DNA of 45,874 nucleotides, taken from contig CAMCMU010000038.1 of NCBI GenBank assembly GCA_945876035.1, forward strand, positions 1 to 45,874, given 5' to 3'. Positions 9,850 through 19,238 of this stretch are shown piece by piece; position 1 is the stretch's first letter, and every line of letters begins with the position of its first letter. The translations under genes and the position numbers were made by a program. The notes beneath the pieces were generated by a model. That model did not search any database, was not told the DNA's origin, and worked only from the letters and a program-made list of their open reading frames with translations. Origin of the DNA: Schlesneria paludicola DSM 18645. Its GTDB lineage: Bacteria > Planctomycetota > Planctomycetia > Planctomycetales > Planctomycetaceae.

Positions 9850-10761
9850 TTAAGATGTCGGTTGGATCTGCGAGGGCTCGACCAAATTAATCAAGTAACG
9901 TCCATACTTTGTGTTGCGCAACGGATGCGCCAGACGCAAAACTTGCTCGGAATCAATATATTTCAACCGCCAAGCAATTTCTTCCGGGCAGGCAATCTTC
10001 AAACCCTGTCGACTCTCCAGCACGGAGACGAAAGTCGCTGCGTCCAGTAGCGAGTCATGGGTCCCCGTGTCCAACCACGCACTCCCACGCCCCATGATTT
10101 CGACCTGCAGTCGTTGGCGTTCTAGGTAGACACGGTTGACGTCCGTGATCTCCAGTTCCCCGCGTAGCGACGGTTTCAAGTCTTTGGCGATTTGCAAGAC
10201 GTCATTGTCATAGAAGTACAAACCTGTCACGGCATAATTGGAACGCGGTGCCTGTGGTTTTTCTTCAATAGAAATGGCTCGTCCGTCCGTATCAAACGCG
10301 ACGACACCGTAACTGCGAGGATCCAGCACATGGTACGCAAATACGGTCGCACCGGACGTTCTCGCATCGGCGGTTTCCAGAGAGGTCATTAAATCATTGC
10401 CATAGAAAATGTTGTCGCCGAGAATCAAGCAGGACGCATCCGCACCCACAAACGGCGCGGCGATAATAAATGCCTGCGCCAGACCCTCTGGACGAGGTTG
10501 CTCCGCGTAGACCAGATCGAGTCCCCACTGCGATCCGTCGCCCAGCAATCGCTTGAACAATGGCAAGTCTTGTGGGGTGCTGATGATCAAAATCGAGCGA
10601 AGTCCCGCTAACATCAACGTCGAAAGCGGATAGTAAATCATCGGCTTGTCATAGATCGGCAGCAACTGTTTACTGACGACATGCGTTGCCGGATAGAGTC
10701 GCGTGCCGGATCCACCGGCTAAGATGATCCCCTTACGGCGACTGACTCTCAAACTGGGCAT
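9850..10761 (-). CDS. rmlA: Glucose-1-phosphate thymidylyltransferase
   Basis: Predicted 303 residues from the ATG at 10761 with GAGG six bases upstream; the frame is open further upstream, but conservation starts with [17 protein letters not shown], the nucleotide-binding loop. Other family blocks are [39 protein letters not shown] and [15 protein letters not shown]. The enzyme makes dTDP-glucose from glucose-1-phosphate and dTTP, the first step to dTDP-rhamnose and related sugars. It lies 121 bp after ugd on the same strand. rmlB, rmlC and rmlD are not in the window. Confidence 0.95.
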   Translation of the reverse strand: MPSLRVSRRKGIILAGGSGTRLYPATHVVSKQLLPIYDKPMIYYPLSTLMLAGLRSILIISTPQDLPLFKRLLGDGSQWGLDLVYAEQPRPEGLAQAFIIAAPFVGADASCLILGDNIFYGNDLMTSLETADARTSGATVFAYHVLDPRSYGVVAFDTDGRAISIEEKPQAPRSNYAVTGLYFYDNDVLQIAKDLKPSLRGELEITDVNRVYLERQRLQVEIMGRGSAWLDTGTHDSLLDAATFVSVLESRQGLKIACPEEIAWRLKYIDSEQVLRLAHPLRNTKYGRYLINLVEPSQIQPTS

Positions 10762-10882
10762 AAAAACCTCAACGAATGAAGTACTTCGGACATTGTGACG
10801 GGCAAGGCCAATCTTTGATCGTACTTTCCATGCCAGAGGCTTGGAGTCATGACTTACAGAAGACCTGTCGTCAGACGCGAAA

Positions 10883-12199
10883 CTAAAACTCTCCTGTTGA
10901 TTCGATACCGATCCCAGAATAGTGAAATCCGAGTTCTCGCATCCGATGGGGCTCGTACAGATTTCGACCATCAAAAATGACCGGTTGTTTCATGTGTCGG
11001 CGCATGGCTTCAAAGTCCGGCACCCGGAACTCATTCCATTCTGTCATGATCGCTAATGCGTCCGCGTCTTGCAGTGCGTCGTAAAGCTGTTGGCAATAGG
11101 ACAAACGAGTTCCATAAATCTTTCGAACATTGTCCATCGCTACGGGATCATGAACGCGAACCGTCGCACCTGCCGCGAGAAGCCGATCAATCAGCACAAG
11201 GGCGGGTGCTTCGCGAATGTCGTCTGTTCGTGGCTTGAAGGCGAGACCCCAGACGGCAATCGTTCGACCTGAAAAATCCTCGCCGAAGTGGCGACGTAGT
11301 TTTTGAAACAGGATCTCTTTTTGGGCTTCGTTGACGTTGTCAACGGCTTGCAAAATGCGTGGACTGACTCCCTTGTCCTCCGCGACATTGATCAGTGCAC
11401 GGACATCTTTGGGAAAGCATGAACCACCGTACCCGACTCCCGGGAAGAGGAATGCAAATCCGATGCGTTGGTCGTGACCGATTCCCTTTCGGACATGATT
11501 GATGTCGGCCCCGACCGATTCGCAGACATTGGCAATTTCGTTGATGAAGCTGATTTTCGTGGCCAACAGACAATTCGCTACATACTTGGTCATTTCAGCA
11601 CTCTCCCAGCTCATGACCAGGTAGGGGTGCTCCGTTCCCAAGAAGGGCTGATAGAGTTCGTAGAGAACGTCCGCCACCTGAGGCCGGCATACGCCGACAA
11701 CGACACGGTCCGGCTTGGTGAAGTCGTCCAGGGCGCAACCTTCCTTGAGAAACTCGGGGTTGGAGGCAACATCCACAGAACGACCGGTCAACGCACGAAG
11801 ACGCCGTGCGGCCTCCGCATTCGTCCCCACAGGGACCGTACTTTTAATGACCAAGATCGCGTCCGTCGCCAGAAGCGGAGCAACGGACTCCAATGCACTC
11901 CAGAAAATACTCAAGTCAGCCGCACCGTCTTTGTTCTGTGGAGTTCCCACAGCAAGGAAGACACACTTGGCGTCGGCCATCGCATCCACCGCACGGGTCG
12001 TGAACTTCAAGCGACCGCTGCGAGCGTTACGAATCACCAGTTCGGAAAGTCCCGGTTCGTAGATCGGGATTTCCCCGTAGTTTAAACGCGTGATCTTTTC
12101 GAGATCCACATCGACGCAGGTGACTTCGTTGCCGCTTTCAGCGAAGCAAGTGCCGGTGACGAGGCCGACGTATCCAGTACCGATCACAACCAGTTTCAA
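10883..12199 (-). CDS. ugd: UDP-glucose 6-dehydrogenase
   Basis: Predicted 438 residues. The start is a TTG at 12199 with AGGAAAGG upstream, chosen because the Rossmann motif begins immediately ([13 protein letters not shown], then [10 protein letters not shown]). Other family blocks: [22 protein letters not shown] and [11 protein letters not shown], whose Cys is the catalytic nucleophile, and [11 protein letters not shown]. It oxidises UDP-glucose to UDP-glucuronate with two NAD+, feeding surface polysaccharide synthesis together with rmlA. The protein ends at the stop near 10883 with no truncation. Confidence 0.96.
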   Translation of the reverse strand: MKLVVIGTGYVGLVTGTCFAESGNEVTCVDVDLEKITRLNYGEIPIYEPGLSELVIRNARSGRLKFTTRAVDAMADAKCVFLAVGTPQNKDGAADLSIFWSALESVAPLLATDAILVIKSTVPVGTNAEAARRLRALTGRSVDVASNPEFLKEGCALDDFTKPDRVVVGVCRPQVADVLYELYQPFLGTEHPYLVMSWESAEMTKYVANCLLATKISFINEIANVCESVGADINHVRKGIGHDQRIGFAFLFPGVGYGGSCFPKDVRALINVAEDKGVSPRILQAVDNVNEAQKEILFQKLRRHFGEDFSGRTIAVWGLAFKPRTDDIREAPALVLIDRLLAAGATVRVHDPVAMDNVRKIYGTRLSYCQQLYDALQDADALAIMTEWNEFRVPDFEAMRRHMKQPVIFDGRNLYEPHRMRELGFHYSGIGIESTGEF

Positions 12200-12979
12200 T
12201 GGAGTCTACCTTTCCTAAAGAAAACAGTTCACTGTTGTTGACACGTGGCATCGAACATCCGCGTCGTGATCCGCATGACGCCTTTTCTGACATCGTTGAT
12301 CAACGCCCGATCCGCCGGGCAACTCACGCGATATCTACGCCCGAGAGCTGTCGCGACAGGATACATGCCAGCCCCACTACGAACCGCATTCAAGACTGTC
12401 TCCAAGTTTTTCAGACGCGGAAATCCAAGTCCCTTGTTATCAACACGAGTCATTCCAAGTCGGCAGGTGATACCCATTTCACACTCGCCAAGCCCGATCC
12501 GTTTGGGGATGACAACAGTCGGACATTGTCGCTCTGATGGTATCCATTCTACGACGCGAAACAACGAAGCGGAGATGTGACGAAGATGCTCCTGAAGACA
12601 AAATAACGTGTTCCAGCAGATATTTGGTTTGGAGAAATTGTGTGTGCCGAATTCATTCTGCCCACAGCGGCTCTTGTCAGCCGCTGGAATCCGATCGGAT
12701 TGCCTCGTTTTGAATCTGAGCGACGTTCTAAGGTGAAATCGTGAAAGAGCTTCAGCGGCGTCGGTTTCGACAGGGAGTCCCGGCCTCGGAATTCCATGCC
12801 GCAACCGACGGTGGCTGCTGAAACACCAGTTTGTCTTTTGTGACGCGGAAAGTCTCATAGCTCGGGTCATTGCTGACGGCTCGGCTCAACCACCCCAAGA
12901 GAGCCTCCACCCGAATACTCCAAGAACGTTCGTGGAGGATCCGCGTGATTAAACACGGCGGTCGTTTCTAAACGGTTTG
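12200..12979. other. 780-bp stretch without a convincing gene
   Basis: The region between the ugd start and the end of the glycosyltransferase gene holds no gene I recognise. A 213-codon frame is open on the minus strand (12229-12870), but its translation shows no domain, and overlapping frames are open on the plus strand as well. An 8-bp perfect hairpin (CAGCGGCT-cttgtc-AGCCGCTG, 12665-12686) lies in the middle. It may hold the ugd promoter and a long-decayed gene. Confidence 0.4.
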
Positions 12980-14764
12980 TCATCGCGTGGTGATATTTCT
13001 TCGTGTAACGAACGCGAGGATTCGAGAATTCAAGCGTGTGTTCGCCAATTCGACGACAGGGGAATCCGCTTCTGCAATCAGATCCGGCAGGTCCGCCAAG
13101 CGTCGAAACGCCAAGCCAAACTCAGGTGGTGTCTGCAACGCGTCAAAGGACACCGTCTTGATGTCGTGTTTCCGCAGGATTGGCGATTGCCGACGATAGT
13201 CATCGGCCTGAAACTGATGCAGCGTTGGGGCTATTCCAACAACAGACCCGGGTGGAATCTGGTGGACCATCTTCTGGATCAGTCCCCGCGTGACTCCCAC
13301 CCCCCAATAATCGACCTCTTGAAGTGGCTTCCCTGTTGACTCCAGAGCGTGAACAATCGGGTTATAGTAAGCGATGTGATACGGGTGCATGCTGATCAGC
13401 GATGTGGCTTGCAGCATCACCATTCCAGACCATGCAACCGGTGCCATGGTCTGACCATAAGGAAGTCGTAGCAGAAGCTTGTACGATTCGCTGATCCCTC
13501 GGCCGACGAAAATCGCCCACAACGGAAAACTGGTCAGAAACAGTCGCTCCCCGTCATAAACCGCCACCCCGGGAACCGCAAAAACGATCATTGGAAACAA
13601 CGTGAAAGCCAATAAAAGCAGGTCACGCGACCGGGATCGATTGTCTGCTTGCCACATCCGGCCGATGGGGGAAGGTATTTGTTGTGTGGCGACCGTGTTT
13701 TTTAGAGACCGAGTTTTTTGATGAGTGATTGTGAGTGATGACCTCGCGGACGAGTTCTCATCACCTCGGCGATAAACACCGAGAACGCCAAAGAGGTGCA
13801 ATCCGATCGGGATTGTCAGGCCAAAAAGGACGAATGGGTAATGCCAAGGGACGAACTTGTCCGGATACCGTTCTCCGAAATACCAACAAAAGATCGTGGC
13901 GCGGTAGGACGTTCGGCCGAGATATTCTTGGAAATGTCCCACGGGGTCTAACCACAAATAAGGCCACCCCACAAAAAAGACGCAAACCGCTGTGAATCCC
14001 CAGACAAGTAATGGCACAGTCGCCCTCAGTCGCCAACGGCCACACGCCCAAATCACCAGCGGAATTGGAATCAATATGGCCTGTATTTTGGTGAGCAGTG
14101 CCAGTCCCATGACGACACCTGTCCAAAATGCAATGCGACGCGATGGCGGTGCGACATCGTTCCACCGTTCTGCCACAACGAGTACGGCTGCTGTGCAGGT
14201 CAGATTCGTCACGGTTTCCAATGACGCCAAATGAGCATGACCGTAGACACGAGGCATCATCATCAAGGCGAGGCTAGCGGATAGGCCGGCTAGTCGCCCA
14301 AACCACTTTGTGGAGATTGTTCCAATTAAGAAAACCGTCAACGCAAATGCAGTCGCCGATCCGGTTCTGGCACACGCAGTGACACAGGAGTTCGCTTCCG
14401 GATCATGCGGCGCAGCCAGCCACCACGTGAAATGATGATGGATTCCCAGCCAGTATCGTCCCAGTGGCGGATGGTCCGGGAGATAGCCGTTGGCAGGCTT
14501 GAAAGCTTCCAGCGAGGTACTGGGGACGAGCAAAAGCCATCCCAGAGAACGAGCCCGCTCGACCAAAAGGACACCTTGCTCGACGTTGAAAATCTCATCG
14601 ACGGTCAATCCCGGCCCTTCCGGCATGTTCGGATAACTTCCCGCCGGATCGATGCAGATCACGATACTGACGAGTGCAATGATCGACACGACAGCCGAAG
14701 GCCAGGCCAATGCCAGAGAACATCGAAGAGATGCAAGCAGTGAGCACACGAGTGGGGGCACCAT
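12980..14764 (-). CDS. Polytopic glycosyltransferase, GT39/ArnT-like (PMT family)
   Basis: Predicted about 594 residues from the ATG at 14764; a TTG at 14800 in the same frame would add 12 residues, and neither has a good ribosome site. There are about ten membrane helices. The first periplasmic loop carries an acidic pair in GLTVDEIFNVEQG and the block DHPPLGRYWLG, both typical of the PMT/GT39 clan that transfers sugars from polyprenyl-phosphate carriers. A long hydrophilic insert (about residues 335-400) interrupts the helices, followed by the final membrane and soluble part. Substrate and acceptor cannot be predicted. It lies with ugd and rmlA on the same strand, suggesting surface glycan or lipid modification. 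Confidence 0.8.
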   Translation of the reverse strand: MVPPLVCSLLASLRCSLALAWPSAVVSIIALVSIVICIDPAGSYPNMPEGPGLTVDEIFNVEQGVLLVERARSLGWLLLVPSTSLEAFKPANGYLPDHPPLGRYWLGIHHHFTWWLAAPHDPEANSCVTACARTGSATAFALTVFLIGTISTKWFGRLAGLSASLALMMMPRVYGHAHLASLETVTNLTCTAAVLVVAERWNDVAPPSRRIAFWTGVVMGLALLTKIQAILIPIPLVIWACGRWRLRATVPLLVWGFTAVCVFFVGWPYLWLDPVGHFQEYLGRTSYRATIFCWYFGERYPDKFVPWHYPFVLFGLTIPIGLHLFGVLGVYRRGDENSSARSSLTITHQKTRSLKNTVATQQIPSPIGRMWQADNRSRSRDLLLLAFTLFPMIVFAVPGVAVYDGERLFLTSFPLWAIFVGRGISESYKLLLRLPYGQTMAPVAWSGMVMLQATSLISMHPYHIAYYNPIVHALESTGKPLQEVDYWGVGVTRGLIQKMVHQIPPGSVVGIAPTLHQFQADDYRRQSPILRKHDIKTVSFDALQTPPEFGLAFRRLADLPDLIAEADSPVVELANTRLNSRILAFVTRRNITTR

Positions 14765-14800
14765 GCCCCGACCGGAAATTTCGCGGGGCAGCGAAAACAA

Positions 14801-15385
14801 CTATCGTCATACCTGTGAGGCCGATCGTATCACTCCCACAGTCCGGCATCCATAGCTTGGCACCTCCCGGCAACGAAAGCATTTGTGATGTCACACGCCA
14901 GATCTTTTGGGAACATATTGGCGATCCTCCGCTCTTTCGTCAGAAAATAGCAGTTTCTATCTCCGCTCATACGCCAAACCCGTTCGCGTATTTTTAGTGA
15001 CTGCGCGCCGCCTCATCGATTGGATGTTGTTCGATTGACAGTCGCCGTTGGTTCGAAATTGGGTGTCTTGTTGCATCCGCCCCGTATTTTTGTTGCAAAA
15101 TTTGAACTGAGTCCAGACGCCACGAACTACTCAAACTCCAATAATCGCGGCTTTTGCAGGACGATCTTTCCTCGTCGACATCGATTATCATCGAAGTCAC
15201 GTTGGCGGGAAGCGGTGAGGTGAGGCAACGAAAAACGGTGTGCGCTCCAAACGGAGGCTGAAGTTTTACCGGCGTCATCAGAACGGAGGATATAGAATAT
15301 AATATTCCGTTACTTCTATTGCGGATTCCCTCTGCCTCGGCATTGAGTTACAGTCGTAGGATCTACCAACTTTGGAGCCCTCCGC
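14801..15385. other. 585-bp divergent promoter region
   Basis: It separates the minus-strand glycosyltransferase from the plus-strand FHA gene. No gene is supported; short open frames on both strands lack ribosome sites and domains. The right end carries an AT-rich palindrome (listed separately) about 80 bp before the FHA start. Confidence 0.4.
15295..15307 (+). promoter_or_regulatory. 13-bp palindrome containing TATAAT upstream of FHA gene
   Basis: GAATAT-A-ATATTC is a perfect 13-bp palindrome, and TATAAT (15298-15303) lies inside it as a possible -10 box. A repressor bound here would cover the promoter. No clear -35 box is seen at the standard distance. Confidence 0.35.
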
Positions 15386-15751
15386 ATGCCGGCTTTTCTT
15401 GTTCCATTTGATGAAGGACAGTGTTTGATTCCGCTGGAGAAGGCTGTTGTCTTAATCGGACGGCAGTCCGATTGCGATATATCACTAGGTCATAGCCGAA
15501 AAGTGTCCCGGAAACACTGTTGCGTGGCTCAAGTCAATAACACTTTTGTTGTGCGCGACCTCGGAAGTACAAACGGGGTGTTCGTCAATGGCGTTCGGGT
15601 TCAAAGTGAATTGAGACTCTCCCTGGGCGACGAAATCATGATTGGTGATGTTCTCTTTCGGCTGCAATCCAATGTCACAAACGCCCAGCAAAACGGCAAG
15701 CGGCGAAATCACGAAAACCCTTTGCAATTGGCGCCGGAGCCCCCCCCCTAA
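15386..15751 (+). CDS. Small FHA-domain protein ending at a C9 tract
   Basis: Predicted 121 residues, ATG with GGAG eight bases upstream. One forkhead-associated domain fills residues 20-95: IGRQSDCDISL, then VSRKHC with the phosphothreonine-contacting Arg/Ser/His, then DLGSTNGVFVNG. The family binds phosphothreonine peptides on Ser/Thr-kinase substrates. The frame ends directly after nine C residues (15740-15748) giving PPP-stop. One C fewer would continue for 27 residues in a charged, protein-like sequence to a stop at 15833 (148 residues in all). This may be a slippage site, a sequencing error or the true end. No kinase gene adjoins it. Confidence 0.85.
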   Translation: MPAFLVPFDEGQCLIPLEKAVVLIGRQSDCDISLGHSRKVSRKHCCVAQVNNTFVVRDLGSTNGVFVNGVRVQSELRLSLGDEIMIGDVLFRLQSNVTNAQQNGKRRNHENPLQLAPEPPP

Positions 15752-15833
15752 ACAACCGGCCTCTGACTCGGAATTTCTTGATCGGCTACGGGACGTCGAG
15801 CCGTGTTTCGGCGTCGAAGATTTGGTGTTCTGA

Positions 15834-16193
15834 ATCATTTATCCGAGAGGCTTTGGGATTTTTGATTGCTACGACAGATTCCGATTTCTACCTCAGATTC
15901 AGCAGGTTGTTTCAAGTGGCCTTGATCGTGAGTTACACCGATGCCGAAAAGAGACCGGCAGGAACAGTGTTGCCTTCTGATGCACAAGTCATCGCGGCAT
16001 CGAAATTTTCCCAAGGAAACAGGAATCGCGGATGATCTTTCAGGCGATTTGTCTCGTGACGTTTGACTCGTGTGGGCGATGAATGCCCCCGTAGAAATGG
16101 GTCTGTGATCGCTTGCGGCGTGGGCTAGTCTCGGTCACTGTGGCTGCCGCCTGGGACTCGGGCGAGTTTGATTAACGAATGAGGAGTCTTTTC
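15834..16193. other. 360-bp region upstream of fumarase
   Basis: No gene is supported. A short open frame at 15778-16035 has no ribosome site and no recognisable content. The fumarase ribosome site (GAGGAG) lies at the right end. Confidence 0.4.
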
Positions 16194-17825
16194 ATGCCGA
16201 CCGCGCCATTTCACTTTCAGGAACTTTTGGAACTCGGTACCGACGACACCGATTATCGGACGCTGACGAAAGACTACGTTGCGGTTGAGAATTTCCAGGG
16301 AAGTGAGGTTCTCGTCGTTGAGCCGAAGGCCTTAACGATCCTCGCATCTCAGGCCTTTCACGACATCAATTTCTTTTTGCGGCCTGCTCATTTGAAGCAA
16401 GTCGCAGCGATTCTGGATGACCCTGAAGCCTCGGACAATGACCGAACGGTTGCCCTGACGATGCTCAAAAATGCGGATGTTGCTAGCGTCGGAGTTTTGC
16501 CATTCTGCCAAGATACGGGAACGGCGATCATTCACGCGAATAAGGGAAATTCTGTCTGGTCCGTGGGAGACAATGCGGCGCTCGCTCGAGGGGTTTACGA
16601 TGCGTATACCGAGAACAACCTGCGATACTCTCAAAATGCGCCGCTGACGATGTGGGACGAAAAGAATACAAACACGAATCTTCCCGCTCAGATCGACATT
16701 ACGGCGTGTGACGGGGACGTCTATAAATTTCTGTTCATCGCTAAAGGAGGAGGTTCGGCCAACAAGTCGTATCTCTTTCAGGAAACTCGCACGATTCTGA
16801 ATCCGAAATCGCTGGTTCAATACCTCTCCGAAAAAATGGTCGCTCTCGGCACAGCCGCCTGTCCCCCGTATCACCTCGTGTTTGTGATCGGCGGAACGTC
16901 TGCAGAATCGACAATGAAGACGGTCAAGATGGCTTCCACGAAGTATCTCGATGGCTTGCCGACGACGGGAAATGAGCATGGCCGAGCATTCCGCGATCTG
17001 GAACTGGAATGTCAGATGTTGGAGGCCGCTCGCCAGTGTGGAATTGGAGCTCAGTTTGGAGGCAAATATTTTGCGCTTGATGTCCGAGTCATTCGCTTGC
17101 CGCGACACGGGGCCTCATTACCGATTGGGATCGGCGTCTCCTGTTCCGCTGATCGTCAGGCGAAGGGAAAGATCACCAAGGCCGGCGTCTTCATTGAGCA
17201 ACTGGAGTTTGAGCCTCTGAAGTACATTCCCGCAGCATTGCGGCATCGCCAAGATACGACCGCGGTGAAGATTGATCTGAATCGTCCGATGCCGGAAATT
17301 TTGCATGAATTAAGCCAATACCCGGTCACGACACGGCTACTGTTAAGCGGGCCCATTGTGGTGGCCCGCGATATCGCTCACGCCAAGCTAAAAGACCGCC
17401 TCGATGCCGGACAGCCGTTGCCGGACTATTTCAAGTCGCATCCCGTCTACTACGCGGGACCAGCCAAAAAGCCAAAGGGGCTGCCGAGTGGTTCGTTTGG
17501 TCCAACAACAGCGGGTCGAATGGATGCCTATGTTGACCTGTTTCAGTCCGCTGGCGGAAGCATGATCATGATTGCCAAAGGAAATCGAGGGAAGCAGGTG
17601 ACGGAGGCTTGCCACAAATATGGCGGCTTCTACCTCGGCAGCATTGGCGGTCCTGCAGCAATCTTGGCGAAAGAGAATATTCGTCAAGTCGACGTCGTCG
17701 AATTCGCCGAACTCGGTATGGAGGCCATTTGGCGGATTGAAGTGCAAGACTTCCCGGCATTCATTCTTGTGGACGACAAAGGAAACGACTTCTTCGCCAA
17801 CGTAGGGCCTGGCTGTCATCACTGA
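16194..17825 (+). CDS. fumA: Class I (iron-sulfur) fumarate hydratase
   Basis: Predicted 543 residues from the ATG at 16194, preferred over 16179 because GAGGAG lies eight bases upstream and the numbering then fits the family. The three [4Fe-4S] cysteines are Cys105 ([10 protein letters not shown]), Cys223 (GTAACPPYH) and Cys317 ([12 protein letters not shown]), almost identical to Cys105/224/318 of E. coli FumA. The C-terminal beta domain contains [14 protein letters not shown] and [15 protein letters not shown], typical of one-chain class I enzymes. It interconverts fumarate and malate in the TCA cycle, and its cluster is oxygen-sensitive. It is followed after 127 bp by a NagA-like gene; no TCA genes adjoin it. 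Confidence 0.96.
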   Translation: MPTAPFHFQELLELGTDDTDYRTLTKDYVAVENFQGSEVLVVEPKALTILASQAFHDINFFLRPAHLKQVAAILDDPEASDNDRTVALTMLKNADVASVGVLPFCQDTGTAIIHANKGNSVWSVGDNAALARGVYDAYTENNLRYSQNAPLTMWDEKNTNTNLPAQIDITACDGDVYKFLFIAKGGGSANKSYLFQETRTILNPKSLVQYLSEKMVALGTAACPPYHLVFVIGGTSAESTMKTVKMASTKYLDGLPTTGNEHGRAFRDLELECQMLEAARQCGIGAQFGGKYFALDVRVIRLPRHGASLPIGIGVSCSADRQAKGKITKAGVFIEQLEFEPLKYIPAALRHRQDTTAVKIDLNRPMPEILHELSQYPVTTRLLLSGPIVVARDIAHAKLKDRLDAGQPLPDYFKSHPVYYAGPAKKPKGLPSGSFGPTTAGRMDAYVDLFQSAGGSMIMIAKGNRGKQVTEACHKYGGFYLGSIGGPAAILAKENIRQVDVVEFAELGMEAIWRIEVQDFPAFILVDDKGNDFFANVGPGCHH

Positions 17826-17892
17826 GGATTCAAAAAAGACGACCTGATGCCACGTGTTTCTGGACACAGACCAACCGTTGGTCCGGCGCTCC

Positions 17893-17918
17893 CTTGCAAA
17901 AAGTTCGTGATTTGCAAG
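17893..17918. promoter_or_regulatory. Inverted repeat between fumarase and NagA-like gene
   Basis: A perfect 8-bp inverted repeat, CTTGCAAA-N10-TTTGCAAG, lies 68 bp after the fumarase stop and 35 bp before the next start. It may be an operator for the NagA-like gene or part of the fumarase transcript end. A second small dyad (GACCAA-ccg-TTGGTC, 17869-17883) lies just before it. Confidence 0.3.
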
Positions 17919-17952
17919 TTGTCGCGTTCCCCGTCGTGCGGGAGGGGTTTTG

Positions 17953-19122
17953 ATGTTCACAATTTATGGTCGCAGTTATGAGAACGGCGAGCCATTGCAG
18001 ATCACGATTCAGGGGGATCGGATTCATTCCGTTGTACCGGCGTGGCCACGGGGAGATATCGAAGAATGGCCCTTCATTGCTCCCGGCCTGTTCGACATGC
18101 AAATTAACGGGCATAGCGGAATCTGGTTCAACGATAAATCGTTGACTGCGGAGTCGGTCCTGACGGTTTTGAAACAGTTTCCTCGCTTTGGAGTCACACG
18201 TCTGTGCCCAACGCTCATCACGAGTTCGCTGGAGAGCCTCGCTGTCGGACTCTCTGCGATCCGCGACGCCTGCGAACGACATGCGTGGGCCGATCGGATG
18301 GTCTGCGGATGTCATTTGGAAGGGCCGTATATTTCCTCAGAGGATGGCCCGCGCGGGGCACACGCGAAAGACCATGTTCGCGACGTCGATTGGAGTGAGT
18401 TTCAAAAGCTTCAAGAAATCTCTGGAAATCGAATTCGATTAGTGACGCTGGCCCCAGAGTTGAACGGTGCCATGGAATTCATAAAAAAGGCGACTGCCAG
18501 TCAAGTCGTGATTTCGATTGGACATACCGCCGCGTCTTGCGAGCAAATTCGCGCTGCCGTCGATGCGGGTGCGCGTTTGAGTACTCATCTGGGCAATGGG
18601 GCTCATGCACTGATCCACCGCCATCGGAATTACATTTTCGAGCAGTTATCGGACCCACGACTGATGGTCAGCTTGATTGTTGATGGACACCATCTTCCCG
18701 CATCACTGGTGCGAATATTCTTGCAGATCAAGACGCCTCGTAGAACTGTGATGACCTGCGATGCCGCGGGTTGGGCCGGATGTCCTCCCGGAAAATATCA
18801 AAACGAACTCGGACAATGTGAACTTTTGGAGACCGGCAGACTTGTGGTCGCCGGACAAAACGAACTCTTGGCGGGTTCCGCACTGGAAACAGATGTCTGT
18901 GTGATGAATGCCATCGATTTTGCAGGCGTTTCCCTGAAGGAGGCCATTGATATGACCAGTCGAAATCCGGCAAAAATACTTGGATACGAAACCGTTCATT
19001 TGCGACGCGGTGCGTTAGCGGATCTGATCGTGTTTCGCATGTCTCAGGTACGGAAAAGATTGGATATTGAGGCGACGATTGGTTCTGGACAATTGATGTT
19101 TGGCGAGATCGTTCTACGATAG
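17953..19122 (+). CDS. NagA-like amidohydrolase (N-acetylglucosamine-6-phosphate deacetylase family)
   Basis: Predicted 389 residues from the ATG at 17953, with GGAGGGG eight bases upstream. The amidohydrolase metal and catalytic residues are in place: Glu in CHLEGPYIS, His in SIGHTAAS, His in STHLGNGAHA and the catalytic Asp in MTCDAAGWAG. The fourth block differs from classical NagA, where it reads THLFNAM; here HLGNGAH is followed by a His/Arg-rich RHRN. This variant branch exists in other bacteria as NagA paralogues with uncertain substrates. The likely reaction is deacetylation of an N-acetylated amino-sugar phosphate or another cyclic amide. No nagB, transporter or kinase adjoins it. 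Confidence 0.82.
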   Translation: MFTIYGRSYENGEPLQITIQGDRIHSVVPAWPRGDIEEWPFIAPGLFDMQINGHSGIWFNDKSLTAESVLTVLKQFPRFGVTRLCPTLITSSLESLAVGLSAIRDACERHAWADRMVCGCHLEGPYISSEDGPRGAHAKDHVRDVDWSEFQKLQEISGNRIRLVTLAPELNGAMEFIKKATASQVVISIGHTAASCEQIRAAVDAGARLSTHLGNGAHALIHRHRNYIFEQLSDPRLMVSLIVDGHHLPASLVRIFLQIKTPRRTVMTCDAAGWAGCPPGKYQNELGQCELLETGRLVVAGQNELLAGSALETDVCVMNAIDFAGVSLKEAIDMTSRNPAKILGYETVHLRRGALADLIVFRMSQVRKRLDIEATIGSGQLMFGEIVLR

Positions 19123-19238
19123 TCCCGAGCCATCGAGGGTCGGATAGCGACAATTCTTGATGGCTGTTTGCGGGTCATGTCCATCCGGTGTTTCCGATAA
19201 AGGCATGAACGGGAATGAATTTTTGGAGGACACGGGAT

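Noticed and set aside
12229-12870. 213-codon open frame on the minus strand
   Set aside because: No ribosome site, no domain, unusual composition rich in Arg and Ser, and overlapping open frames on the other strand.
14856-14874. TTGGCAC followed by GGCAA, resembling a sigma-54 promoter
   Set aside because: The spacing and the -12 GC do not fit GG-N10-GC.
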